A DNA stretch of 64,000 nucleotides from Sipunculus nudus. Lineage: Eukaryota; Annelida; Sipuncula; Golfingiida; Sipunculidae. The number at the start of each line of letters is the position of its first letter. Positions within the stretch are counted from its first letter, which is position 1. The notes under the pieces were generated by a model, which saw nothing but the letters and a program-made list of their open reading frames with translations, was not told where the DNA came from and made no database searches. Below are positions 12,500 through 24,700 of this stretch, piece after piece. Where the stretch lies: assembly GCA_026874595.1 (NCBI GenBank), contig CM049306.1, positions 18,345,019 through 18,409,018 of the forward strand, in the 5' to 3' direction. Position numbers and translations under genes: made by a program.

Positions 12500-13585
12500 A
12501 CCTAAAGCTTTTCTCATTTCTTGTGGCAACCTCCAAGGTTGGCCTTAAACAAATTGGATGACACCCTTTTGTGTGTCAACCAGCACAGGTACCAGCTAGG
12601 CGTTGCCCTAGGTGAAAGAAAATACAGAAAATAAAAGAAAAACAACAACAATTTCTCTGTATTCAAATAAGGATAAATGTCATTTGAAATAGTCAGTATG
12701 TGAACGGACATTTCAGCCAATTTATGAATTGGTTCAATAGCACAGAAGAGGCCAGCCAAGACCAGCGGTCTGGCGGCAGACGATTAATGGCGTCCTTTCT
12801 TTCACTGTGCCTATAGACATGCATGGTGCTGTGAATGGACCATGTATTAGTTGATAAAAAGATACTATTGCGAGGAAAGAAAACGGTGGACAATTTTATT
12901 TGGAGATTTTATTATGTCAGTTATGCAGGCGTCAAACTATCCGTAAACAATAAAATAAAGGTTAACAATTGAGTTTTTCTTTCTCTATCGCCGGAGGGAA
13001 CACATTGATAGTTTTAATCCGAAAATGATCACATATATGACCATTTCACAACAATACATGATAATCAGTTAGCACACCTTGGTATCCAGAACAATTTGTA
13101 GAGAGGTATATTGGGTTGGATAGTGCGCCGAAACGTGTTGAATTTTATACTGAAAACTGATCAGGCGAATAGACGTCTTTTCATCTTTGGTACACGAGCT
13201 GACCCCGTCAAATCGCAAACTAACTTTTGGTAAAGAAGTTATTAAAAAAGGAATGATAGGAAACAAAGAAAAATAAATAACAGAGATGAGCGAAAAAAAC
13301 GTCTAAGGTCAAGTTGTCTACATTATACATGTTGCACATTCGCTTTCTAAATCCTTGATCTGCAAATGCGAAATGTCCCTAAACCACGTAATCAATTGCG
13401 GCCTGTACTGCGATGTAAAGGGTATATACAACTAAGTTTTTTTGGAGCCAGGGACGCTAATGAAAGTTGAATGAAGCCTAAAACCATTGGAACAGAAAGT
13501 TGCAATTGGGGTTCAAGCTGATAAGATTTATCGATCGTCCAGCAAGGCGTGCATTAAGGAGAAATACGCAAACATCCAGAATAAT
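12500..13585. other. Downstream flank of the PAN-domain gene
   Basis: Presumed 3' UTR and intergenic DNA. It contains AATAAA at 12630-12635 and 12949-12954 as candidate polyadenylation signals. No coding exon or repeat with defined ends was seen. Confidence 0.45.
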
Positions 13586-13589
13586 ATGA

Positions 13590-14390
13590 TGTTACAGATG
13601 TCTCTTTAATTGCATGCAGCAGTCTTACACGGTATGTACAGCGCTAGCATTGTCCGTTGCCATGGGAGACACGCGAGCTGGCCCGGCCCATGCGTGGAGT
13701 CTGACGTGTAAACACAGCGGTCATGCTAGTCTCGGGCTTTCTCGCCTGGCCGTGCCGGGCCGGGCCGGCCCATGTGTGAACCCTGACATATAGAAACACA
13801 GCGTTCTTTGTTCTAGTTTGTTCTTTCGGTGTGTGTATTATGGGTTCTTTAGATTGTTCGTGAAATAGAAGTTTCTAGAATGTTCGGATAAAACGTTATA
13901 AATAAAGGGCTGTGTTAAGAGCCATGAGGAGGAGAGAGAAATATTCCAGCGTACAAGGAAGAGTGTTAGCCAGTCTGTAGACTTATCCGATAATTTCAGC
14001 AGTTATAGATCTTCTTCGAATTTGTAACGGATTTTATAAAGTTTTCAGTTTGCCTTTGGAATCACTATCAGAACTTCACTTTTGGATAACAACAAATTGA
14101 TTTTGTGATTGAACTGGACTGTTATTCTCTGAGAAGATTTATGTGAACTGTTCATCTGGATTATACATTATAAAGGACTTGTTGTCGCTGTGACAGTGGT
14201 GGTATTGTAATGTTAGAATTGTTTCAAGAATATATTATAATTATTTGTTAACAAAAAATCACTGACTTCTTTTTTCATTTCCCTAGACATTTCACGCTGC
14301 CTAGTGGTACGGAATCTGATTTTTTTATCTCCATTACAAAATTTATGTTCGTCACGACTACGTCATCTGTTGATATTAGGTTCCGTAACA
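13590..14390 (+). mobile_element. Gypsy solo LTR, 801 bp, plus orientation
   Basis: It starts TGTTACAG and ends CCGTAACA, so TG...CA with a 6-bp inverted terminus TGTTAC/GTAACA. It is flanked by a 4-bp direct repeat ATGA at 13586-13589 and 14391-14394. There is no internal region, so it arose by LTR-LTR recombination. It is homologous to the solo LTR at 39090-39903 and to the LTR pieces of the 8.4-10.4 kb element. Inside are two diverged copies of a CCGGCCCATG-type block and a promoter-like TATAAATA at 13897-13904. The short 4-bp duplication fits Gypsy-type integration. Confidence 0.88.
13897..13904 (+). promoter_or_regulatory. TATA box of the solo LTR
   Basis: TATAAATA about 300 bp into the LTR is followed by a transcribed-looking R/U5 segment. 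It is the likely original Pol II core promoter of the retrotransposon; whether it is still active cannot be told. Confidence 0.45.
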
Positions 14391-14884
14391 ATGATAGCTA
14401 TCCTTGATCATGACAAGAGCCGGTAGAAGCGGGGACAATTAAGAGTTGATCAACATACTGCGGAATTTCAAGACTTCCAGATTCTCCGTGTGTAAATCCA
14501 CAATTATGACGTTATTTAGTTCAGCTAAACGGTATGTGGTGGCACCTACCACACCGCCTCGACTGCACCTGATGATTGTCCATCCTTGAAAACCAGCACC
14601 CGTTCAAAGTTTGTGCTTCCCATCACTAATTTAACAACTAACAGGTGCCTGAAATCTCGATAAAAAACTGTTTTCATGGTCAGTATATCTTTGCGAGACC
14701 TTAAATATGGCAAGGCCATTGGCAAAAGGAACATTCAGGCTGGGATCAGACTGAAATCTCTATTTTAATCCAAGAACTCCGGCTCCCTGTCATCTATCAA
14801 AGATCATAAAAAGACCAATAAGAGATTTATTTGACATTTCTAATCTAATTTGCCAATTAAAGAAATGTTTTCTTACCCTGGACT

Positions 14885-16112
14885 CACACGACTGTACATA
14901 TGCTGTGGCAAATATTTCACTAGCACTTCAATATCTTTGCAGTGTATGCAAGATTCGAAATGCATTGTTATATGATACTATATACTTCTGATTAACACTT
15001 TTTTAACTCTTACACAAAGGGCACAGATATAAATATTACTACAGTGAGCCTGGCACAGTGTCTTCTTCACTGCAGATGAACAAGAATGAAAAACTGTCAC
15101 TCTTTACAAAAAAAAAGCTCTTAGCCTGGCCATTATTTCATCAACATAAGTGAGAGTGTTATTTCCAAAATGCCCAAGGTACTTATATGACCGAGTTACA
15201 CTTAGCACCTGACCATCTAACTTGATATCACTTCTATAGCCCCTGTTCTTGGTATCAATGAACATGACTTGTGATTTCCTTACATCGTATGTCATTTTGT
15301 TTCTCATACACAACACATCCATTAGTCAAGGTTTTTATCCCTTTATCAGATGGAGCAAATACTACCAGATCATCTGCATACATTAAATAATTCACTTGTA
15401 TCATTTGTATAATTCAGTCTTTGCAACACACCCGATTTGTAACGTAGATCACATAGATCGTTCATATGAACATTAAAGAGTAAGGGGAAAGGATTCCACC
15501 TCATCGCACCCCATAAGAGAAGTCAGACGGTATTGTTTCCCATTTAACGCATAACTGTTTCTTACAATACCAAAAGCAAAGCACTCTGCACAAATATACT
15601 GCATGGAATGTTAGTTAAAGTAATTTACTCATTACTTTACAATGATTGACCTTGTCGAAAGCATTTAAAGCGTCCAGAAAAACAACATACATATCAGAAT
15701 TAAATTTCATATGATATCGAAGTAATTCTTTTAACATCAATGCACACATTTCTGCTCCTTGCTTATCCCTAAAGCCAAACTACATTTCTGTAGTAGAAAG
15801 GGACTGTTTATAAAGACATGGTTTTAAAGAAACTGAAGTATATCAAACTTGATACTAAAGGAAATTGGGTGATGATCGGATAAAACACAACTTAATAAGA
15901 CTTTTTCAGAGAGGTTAATGCCTGCAGAGTATCCTCAGTACACAATAGATGATTTAACCAAGAAGAAGTATTCCCGGAATTACTCAGCAATGCATAAGTA
16001 TTAGGTGGCAGAAATATGCTATAAGTAATAGTAAGGTTGTTTTCAGAGCAATGAGTCTGCATTATGTTACCAAATAAGGACATTTTAGACAAGTCAGCAA
16101 TAAAATCACCAG

Positions 16113-16117
<5 letters not shown>
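14885..16117 (-). pseudogene. Broken EEP-type LINE (endonuclease plus RT)
   Basis: Read on the minus strand, an endonuclease/exonuclease/phosphatase piece comes first: GDFIADL, SWLNHLLCTEDTL, then VLSDHHPISF in a second frame. It is followed by RT motifs FGFRDKQGAEMCALMLKELL, VVFLDALNAFDKVNH and YLMYADDLVVFAPSDKG (YADD at about 15366-15383). A YKYLGHFGNNTL block follows, then a C-terminal tail with VKKTLCQAHC and YNNAFRILHTLQRY. Order and motifs are those of an APE-type LINE. There are several frameshifts and stops, and the segment between endonuclease and RT is missing. An AT microsatellite (16115-16158) cuts into the endonuclease end. Clade not assigned. Confidence 0.75.

Positions 16118-16158
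<41 letters not shown>
16115..16158. repeat. (AT)n microsatellite
   Basis: AT dinucleotide run at the 5' side of the LINE endonuclease remnant. Confidence 0.88.
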
Positions 16159-16161
<3 letters not shown>

Positions 16162-16199
16162 GCATTGGGTATAAGCAGACGAACGAGTAAGATTCAATA

Positions 16200-17112
16200 T
16201 ACACTATAGGAAAGCGATAACATAAGTAAACAAATTCCCCCGTGGGCGATAATATAAGTAGATACCGTGGTTCCCGCAGGTGGCGGGTTTCTCTATCTAA
16301 ATATTCAAAATAGTTGTCTCAGGTGTCAGATTTAAGGTGAATCTTAGCTTATCTGATATTAATTTGCTTTGTACGAAGATTTCCATCTAAATTAGCATAT
16401 AAAGAATTTCAGCTGAGTTGAACCCGCCGCCTCGATCAATTCACCTGTGTGTTTCTTAATAAGTTGGTTTATTTGACTGTCAGCAAAAGACTGCTCTACT
16501 GGTTTCCACAAAACGCTATGGAGAAATGTGACATGGAAAATACTCCATTAAGGTTTGGTGCAGATCCGAGTAAACGTGTACGTTGGTTCAGGAGGATTGT
16601 AATGCTCTGGCAAAGGAATGCGTTCTATGGACTGCCGATCTGAAAACATGACTTAACAATTCTTACCCTGCCCCAGGGTAATATTGTTTTCAAGTAAATG
16701 TCAGCAATGTAATAATTTCTAAACAAAACGAGAATGTCCATGGATGGCTGTGTGAGGTACCTCATGAAAAATCAACGAAACACGTTTCGTTCGAATACAT
16801 GTATTTATTAAAATGTTATAAAAGAAGAACTTCTCATGAAAATACTTCTATCTGATCATGTGTAAAAGCTCATGCTGCCATTGCAAAGCTACTGTTAACG
16901 AAATTGTGTGAATATCCTGGGAAAATTCAAAAGTAATTTATAATTTCATATATTATCCTATGGAAACAACATTAACCATCCAATTCCTTTAATATGAATT
17001 TACTCAGAGGATAATGATAATACAAGAAGCAAGAGCATTAAAGTTTTCAATATAAGAAGCAAATACCCATCAGGACTTGAATATAAGCTCTCGGAACAAT
17101 TAGAACTAGAAT
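16200..17112. other. Intergenic stretch, nothing recognised
   Basis: The only pattern seen is a pair of GGCGGGTT-like and AACCCGCCGCC blocks near 16280 and 16425 in opposite orientation. No gene or element ends could be fixed. Confidence 0.35.
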
Positions 17113-20100
17113 ACGGGTAGTCGACAAGCGACTACGTGTATCCGCCAAAATCAGAGTAGGACGGGTTAAGTTAGGCATGGATTGAGTGGCAAGGGGAAAT
17201 AGAGTTACATGTGTTACATATTAGAATGGATGTCTGCCACGTAAACATGATTGTAGCGCCACAGGTTGAAAAGTCAAACCACTGCAGAGATATGAGTGAT
17301 TTTATCCCAAGGCAGACAAACAGATGGACGCTGTGCAAAAATGGCTGCAGGTGGCGCCACCATTTTTGTGTATGTTATAAAGCTATCCAAGGGTTACATT
17401 TGTGTAAAATTGTTTTCCTGATTGGTCAAATGAGTCAGGAGATATAAGCATTAATGTCTGCAGCGTGAACGTGAATGAAGCTGGCGCCACCTGTCATAAA
17501 ATCAAGAAAGCTATCCAGGATGAATACGGAAGCCGAATTACAGTTAATTTGGTCAAAACACTGCAGAGATATGAGTGATTTTAAGCCAAGGCAGACAAAC
17601 AGATGGACGCTGTGCAAAAATGGCTGCAGGTGACGCCACCATTTTTGTGTATGTTATTAAGCTATCCAAGGGCTACATTTGTGTAAATTTTTTTTCCTGA
17701 TTGGTCGAACGAGTCCGGAGATACTGATTGGTTGAGCGGTTCCCGAGATATGAGCTTTGATGTCTGCAGCATGAACGTGAATGTAGGTGGCGCCACCTGT
17801 CATAAAATCAAGAAAGCTATCTAGGATGTATATGCATGCCGAATTTCAGGTAATTTGGTCAAACCACTGCAGAGATATGAGTGATTTTATCCCGAGGCTG
17901 ATGAACAGATGGATACTGTGCAAAATTGGCTGCAGGTGGCGCCACCATTTTTGTGTATGTTATAAAGCTATCCAAGGGCTACATTTGTGAAAAATTGTTT
18001 TCCTGATTGGTCAAATGAGTCAGGAGATATAAGCATTAATGTCTGCAGCGTGAACGTGAATGAAGCTGGCGCCACCTGTCATAAAATCAAGAAAGCTATC
18101 CAGGATGAATACGGAAGCCGAATTACAGTTAATTTGGTCAAAACACTGCAGAGATATGAGTGATTTTAAGCCAAGGCAGACAAACAGATGGACGCTGTGC
18201 AAAAATGGCTGCAGGTGACGCCACCATTTTTGTGTATGTTATTAAGCTATCCAAGGGCTACATTTGTGTAAATTTTTTTTCCTGATTGGTCGAACGAGTC
18301 CGGAGATACTGATTGGTTGAGCGGTTCCCGAGATATGAGCTTGGATGTCTGCAGCATGAACGTGAATGTAGGTGGCGCCACCTGTCATAAAATCAAGAAA
18401 GCTATCTAGGATGTATATGCATGCCGAATTTCAGGTAATTTGGTCAAACCACTGCAGAGATATGAGTGATTTTATCCCGAGGCTGATGAACAGATGGATA
18501 CTGTGCAAAATTGGCTGCAGGTGGCGCCACCATTTTTGTGTATGTTATAAAGCTATCCAAGGGCTACATTTGTGTAAAATTGTTTTCCTGATTGGTCAAA
18601 TGAGTCAGGAGATATAAGCATTAATGTCTGCAGCGTGAACGTGAATGAAGCTGGCGCCACCTGTCATAAAATCAAGAAAGCTATCCAGGATGAATACGGA
18701 AGCCGAATTACAGTTAATTTGGTCAAAACACTGCAGAGATATGAGTGATTTTAAGCCAAGGCAGACAAACAGATGGACGCTGTGCAAAAATGGCTGCAGG
18801 TGACGCCACCATTTTTGTGTATGTTATTAAGCTATCCAAGGGCTACATTTGTGTAAATTTTTTTTCCTGATTGGTCGAACGAGTCCGGAGATACTGATTG
18901 GTTGAGCGGTTCCCGAGATATGAGCTTGGATGTCTGCAGCATGAACGTGAATGTAGGTGGCGCCACCTGTCATAAAATCAAGAAAGCTATCTAGGATGTA
19001 TATGCATGCCGAATTTCAGGTAATTTGGTCAAACCACTGCAGAGATATGAGTGATTTTATCCCGAGGCTGATGAACAGATGGATACTGTGCAAAATTGGC
19101 TGCAGGTGGCGCCACCATTTTTGTGTATGTTATAAAGCTATCCAAGGGCTACATTTGTGAAAAATTGTTTTCCTGATTGGTCAAATGAGTCAGGAGATAT
19201 AAGCATTAATGTCTGCAGCGTGAACGTGAATGAAGCTGGCGCCACCTGTCATAAAATCAAGAAAGCTATCCAGGATGAATACGGAAGCCGAATTACAGTT
19301 AATTTGGTCAAAACACTGCAGAGATATGAGTGATTTTAAGCCAAGGCAGACAAACAGATGGACGCTGTGCAAAAATGGCTGCAGGTGACGCCACCATTTT
19401 TGTGTATGTTATTAAGCTATCCAAGGGCTACATTTGTGTAAATTTTTTTTCCTGATTGGTCGAACGAGTCCGGAGATACTGATTGGTTGAGCGGTTCCCG
19501 AGATATGAGCTTGGATGTCTGCAGCATGAACGTGAATGTAGGTGGCGCCACCTGTCATAAAATCAAGAAAGCTATCTAGGATGTATATGCATGCCGAATT
19601 TCAGGTAATTTGGTCAAACCACTGCAGAGATATGAGTGATTTTATCCCGAGGCTGATGAACAGATGGATACTGTGCAAAATTGGCTGCAGGTGGCGCCAC
19701 CATTTTTGTGTATGTTATAAAGCTATCCAAGGGCTACATTTGTGTAAAATTGTTTTCCTGATTGGTCAAATGAGTCAGGAGATATAAGCATTAATGTCTG
19801 CAGCGTGAACGTGAATGAAGCTGGCGCCACCTGTCATAAAATCAAGAAAGCTATCCAGGATGAATACGGAAGCCGAATTACAGTTAATTTGGTCAAAACA
19901 CTGCAGAGATATGAGTGATTTTAAGCCAAGGCAGACAAACAGATGGACGCTGTGCAAAAATGGCTGCAGGTGACGCCACCATTTTTGTGTATGTTATTAA
20001 GCTATCCAAGGGCTACATTTGTGTAAATTTTTTTTCCTGATTGGTCGAACGAGTCCGGAGATACTGATTGGTTGAGCGGTTCCCGAGATATGAGCTTGGA

Positions 20101-20610
20101 TGTCTGCAGCATGTACGTGAATGTAGGTGGCGCCACCTGTCATAAAATCAAGAAAGCTATCTAGGATGTATATGCATGCCGAATTTCAGGTAATTTGGTC
20201 AAACCACTGCAGAGATATGAGTGATTTTATCCCGAGGCTGATGAACGATGGATACTGTGCAAAATTGGCTGCAGGTGGCGCCACCATTTTTGTGTATGTT
20301 ATAAAGCTATCCAAGGGCTACATTTGTATAAAAAAAATTTTTCCTGATCGGTCAAACGGTTCCCGAGATATGTGGGTTTATGTGTGGAAACAGACGCACA
20401 AACGGACGCTGGGCAGAGAGGAAAGGTCAGAGGTCAAGGCCAATTGGTTAGGCACCAGTTCACATGTGACCAGATAATTGGAGTAAGTTTCGGAAAAATC
20501 CATCCAGTAGTCTCAGAGGAGTTCTCCGGAAACGAAAGCGGCGGCGGCGGCGGCGGTGGAACCCGGTCAAAAACATAGTATCCGCAAAACTTCGTTATGG
20601 CGGATCCAAT
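17113..20610 (+). mobile_element. Tandem-core element, copy 1 (pearl/Helentron-associated type)
   Basis: The left end ATACGGGTAGTCGACAAGC contains a hairpin (GTAGTCG-ACAAG-CGACTAC) followed by GTATCCGCCAAAA. The right end has a (GGC)n tract near 20540-20560 and then GTATCCGCAAAAC, a few bases and GGCGGAT, which is another hairpin and a subterminal inverted repeat of the left end. The same two ends in the same order flank an independent copy in inverted orientation at about 56065-57780, so this is a mobile unit and not just a satellite. No transposase is encoded. End hairpins, a tandem core and an embedded microsatellite resemble Helentron-associated or bivalve 'pearl' elements; the superfamily is inference. 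Confidence 0.68.
17253..20400 (+). repeat. 585-bp higher-order tandem array (four ~146-bp monomers per unit)
   Basis: GGTGGCGCCACC or a one-base variant recurs at 17354, 17484, 17632, 17790 and 17936, so four monomers of about 130-158 bp make one unit. The whole unit then repeats every 585 bp about five times, shown by identical blocks starting near 17435, 18020, 18605, 19190 and 19775. A diagnostic site alternates (TTTGTGTAAAATTG versus TTTGTGAAAAATTG), so a 1170-bp double unit was also duplicated. Short open frames of 60, 67 and 81 codons recur on both strands because the units are nearly identical; I treat none as a gene. The last unit carries a deletion and a poly-A expansion at about 20250-20340. 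Confidence 0.92.
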
Positions 20611-21236
20611 TAAACATAATAGATTAAACTATGTCGGTGTCTCACGCAGTGGGGTACAAGAAATTCTAAAGACTGTATTTGTGGGCCTATACATTTTAAT
20701 AATGGATTTATAGTCTATAATAATAAGTGCGCTCCTTTTAGGCGAGTGCTTATTGTCATTTAAATGCATTTGAGACTAACATGACTAACCTAAAATCAGT
20801 TACTATTATAACCAACATTCGGTTTGACAAAATTATAAAATCAGTTAATATTTTAAACAACATTCGGATTGACAAAATTTTAAGATGATCAAATGTTGAT
20901 ACAGAGCCACGCTGCATGCGTTAACTATGACTATTTTGTATCAATTCAGATGTTATCATATAGGTCAGATCACAGTCACACCAATATAAATCAGTAAAAT
21001 GTTCAGCAGATCACTGTTTGACCAGGAAATGTTTTGGCCGGCCCGGAGGTTGGCACTCTGCTGTTGAAGGTCTGCCGTTCTTACTATTAAACACTCCTTG
21101 CTACCTATACACTTGATTTTCTCAGCTATTTGCTTTTTTTTGTAAAAACTAAATGTTTCGTACAAAACTGACGATATTAAGAATATTTTATTTTTATGTG
21201 AGGAAGATGTACCGGGTACGTTTTCTTCCCATCCAG

Positions 21237-21297
21237 GTACTCGGGCGACATCTTCATTCAGACGTCGCCCTGGTACCAGGATTTGTATCTTCCGTGA
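21237..21297 (+). CDS. Possible alternative 3'-terminal exon of the PAN-domain gene
   Basis: The acceptor TTTTCTTCCCATCCAG precedes a 61-nt open segment that ends in TGA. If joined to the donor at 11424 it would be in phase: the split codon becomes AAG (Lys), then YSGDIFIQTSPWYQDLYLP and stop. The exon at 12313 also joins in phase (split codon AAT) and gives a longer tail. Both acceptors are good. With only 19 codons and a 9.8-kb jump across the tandem array this may be chance, or a remnant exon of another copy. It lies beyond the SLC6 stop codon, within that gene's likely 3' UTR on the opposite strand. Confidence 0.25.
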
Positions 21298-21732
21298 CAG
21301 TATTCATCATGGTTAGTGGCCAATGTCAAAGCAAAGTGCTCAGTCATATCTTAATTCTATTTCTAAAGCCCTTGGTCTAATGGATAAAAAAAACTGGAAT
21401 GCCTGAGATAACACCTGCAATCAGCACGAATATGTGCTGGTCGCTAAAACTAGTGAGAAGTACCGATACTGCCAACTGGGGGCAAACTACCTGACTATTC
21501 TATGGTTTCCTGATCGTCATTTCACATTATGTATTATTATTATGAGCACGCATCGGAAAACGTAACTTCTATCGAGGTATGGAATTACATAATTACTAAC
21601 GGCAAGACAGGTTAAGCGCTGGCTAGTTGGTGACTGAGGAGTTTGCTGGAATTCTGCACACCACAGCGTATGTATGGGTAAAACTATTCTCTGTTCTCAC
21701 GAGGATAGGGGTATCTTCTCTTGGTATTTCTG

Positions 21733-24700
21733 TTATTGCATTCTCATAACCTCTGGCCAGTGCTTTGGCATCCGTGCAATAGGAATCTGAGGAGCTGTCA
21801 GCCTCTTCCAGCGCTTACGAGACAGAAAAGCAAATTTCTAACAGTTATAAGTTTTGGTACTTTAAATCAATCTCTATTTTTATCGAAGGATATAGATATA
21901 AAGAATGAATGCATATGCAAATTGTGTATCTCCTTACTGGTTAAAGTTTCAATCCATGGTATGAAAACTAGAAAAGGAAGCTTTCGTTAAGCTCGTTGAT
22001 TGCAAAAGCATTAATCATTAAGATTGTTAAAACCATTAATATTCAAAATATCATGATGACATTTCAAAGCAGCCCAACTGCAGTTTATTGGCGTATCTAT
22101 AGATAGAATTATTATAATTTTAAATGCAGAAAATAGATTTACCTCTTTGAAAGAGCCAGGGGTTGCTGCAAGTTTAAGGAAAAAGTATGAAGGCACGCAG
22201 ATCATTGAAGATAATGCCAGGCACATGCCGAGTCCTTGTGCAACCATAGGATAAGTGTACGTTCGATTATATGTCAGAGGGCTGAACCGGATTACAATGG
22301 ATAGAAATACACCCTGAAAGAACAAGAATAATCAGAATGAATCAAGAATGAATTATAGGGTTAACCAAGGTTGTTTAACTTAATTTAAAATCTGAGTTCT
22401 GTGATGATGTACACAATACAATCTGACGTAAGAATTCACCCATATACATTCCAACCGTAAAAAAATACAACGTATACATGAAGATATAAAAGAATCGAAG
22501 ATAACTGTATTGCCCATGTTATGAGGTATTTAGAGCAAATTCCAAATTTTGGACTGTGTTAATGTTTTCAATTAAGTTTTGTATTGATTGTTTAAAAATG
22601 TTCGAAATGAAATGCTAATTCAAATTCAAAAACGTTGTTCATGAAATTAGAATATATCTGCACTCTCCGTTTGTACTTATGTTTGCAACTAGAATGCGTG
22701 AAAAAAAAAATGATTCCATGCACCGATACAGGTAACTCCGTGCCGCGGTCTCATAGTTGACCAGAGAGCCGTAAATTAGTTATATTATTTGCCGTGAGAT
22801 TACATTACCTATTCTAAGCGTTGTGATACAGGAGCAAGTATAATGGCTTTGTTAGAGACAGCAGTTAATTCTAAACCATTGCAACGACTGGACAAGTCTA
22901 CGTATTAACTTATACAGGGTATTCATGGTTCTAAATCTCATTCCCACAACTCCCGGTATAAGAATAGCTAGCTTCCATGTGGTCTAAAAACAAATACATT
23001 TTACAACATATCTTTATTTTCATGGATGTTATCCGAAACAATTTAAGGGGTTCAGGTGATGAATATTTCATTACCATTCCAGAAAGACGCCTTCTTGAAA
23101 AGTCTCAGTTTGATTAATAAGTTTCTACTTTAAGTCGGTGTTATTTGTCTTGTCATATTCTTGCTGTACCAAGCATACCTATTGATAAGGACGCAGTGTA
23201 TTCTGTAGGTAGAATTCATTTTTTATTTACGTTTTCATTTATGCAGTCGCATGAACATGAAGAGTGGCAGATGAAGTACTTAGTTTATTTTGTAAGCTAA
23301 TCCTATATCCAATATCCGTTTGGGTCAATTACAGAATGAATGGCTTGGTCTAATGTCGAATAACTTGACCTACAGATGACCAATTCAAAGAAGTCGATAA
23401 TGAACAAAGCTTTATGGATCCTCCTTAACTGATTTCATTAGCAGTTTAATTCAGGGAATATAATCTCTAATATGATGATATAAAACGATACCGTAGAATA
23501 GCTTTAAAACTACGAAATTTCACTGGTCAGGAACCTGTCATTTGATAAAGGTAGCATCATTATTGAAAGCCAACAAAAGCAAAGTCTTAGACCCCCCTTT
23601 CATCAAGACCTTTCAATAAACTGGAGCCATTTTGAATAGGTGCATGAAGGACAAACACATATTATGTTTACATAGCCACCCATGACTCCACCACAATGAT
23701 TTGGACCAATATAATAGAGAGAAAGCTCTTGACAGAACTTACCAGAACAATGAGTGGGGTTAGAACTTTCCAACATACTTTCAACCACGGGCCTATCTTG
23801 TAGCCTATCATCAACTCAATGGCATCATAAAACTTGCCCACTCCTGTAAATGATAAGAATGACTATATATAACCTTCTCTTGAAACGTCCCCAGGGGGAT
23901 ATATACATAATTCAAACAAGGCATGTCCTCAGGAGGAATATTATTAAAAAAGTATATAATCTGACATTCTCATAACATAATATAATAATAAACACAGGTC
24001 ACTTTTTATGTTACGTGGTGTTAATGGTTGTGGCATGAAGGGCAACTTCCTTCGCGGGGTTAATGGTTGTGGCATGAAGGGCAACTTCCTTCGCGGGGTT
24101 AAAGGGCCGTAGCAAAGGGGGGGGGGGGGGGGGGGGCGCAAGGTTCCATCCCCCCTCCCCCCCCCCCCCTCCCGCGCATCCAGTACTCGCCGTCCTCCCG
24201 GGATTTCGCTTAGTCTTATATTATAATTAAATTTTCTAACACATAACATGAAATTCCTGTCACTGTATCCGCAGATTTGGGACTTTTTTCACTATAAAGT
24301 ATTACACAGGCAGTAGATAATATTTTGTTTATTGATTAGGTTTGATCCTGCAAATATATATTTTTTTATTAATTCATTTTGTACAACTGATAGTTCTAAT
24401 TGGAAGATGAGGTGTCGGTAAGGTGTTTTAAATATTCGGCCCCCTCCCCTCCCTCAGTCCTGGCTACGCGCCTGGGGATGTGATCTAGTAAGGCTGAAGC
24501 GAAGATGGACAGGCTCAAGTCTACACATGATACACAACATTAAGATTTTAAACTTTAGCAATAGTTTTATTTTAAATAATTATGTTTCTATATGTAACTA
24601 GCCCATATATGTTATCCATACATGGGGTATGGATACAACTGGGGTAAGAAATATACCCGGGAAATTTGTTTGAAGGCGGCCCGAATTTAACACCAACGGC

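Noticed and set aside
17435-20477. Repeated 60-, 67-, 81- and 116-codon open frames on both strands
   Set aside because: They recur exactly with the 585-bp unit and change length with single-base differences, so they are by-products of the tandem array and not genes.
20965-21165. 66-codon minus-strand frame considered as the SLC6 C-terminus
   Set aside because: No pyrimidine-rich acceptor and no resemblance to SLC6 tails; superseded by the exon at 21813-21733.
22085-22142. Acceptor-like CTATCTATAG just after the SLC6 exon at 22143 as the start of the last exon
   Set aside because: The intron would be under 60 nt and encode only three residues. The acceptor at 21814 gives a family-like tail (RWKRLTAPQ...) in phase.
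23944-24249. 101-codon minus-strand frame with duplicated [12 protein letters not shown]
   Set aside because: It is the translation of the 49-bp tandem duplication and poly-C tracts.
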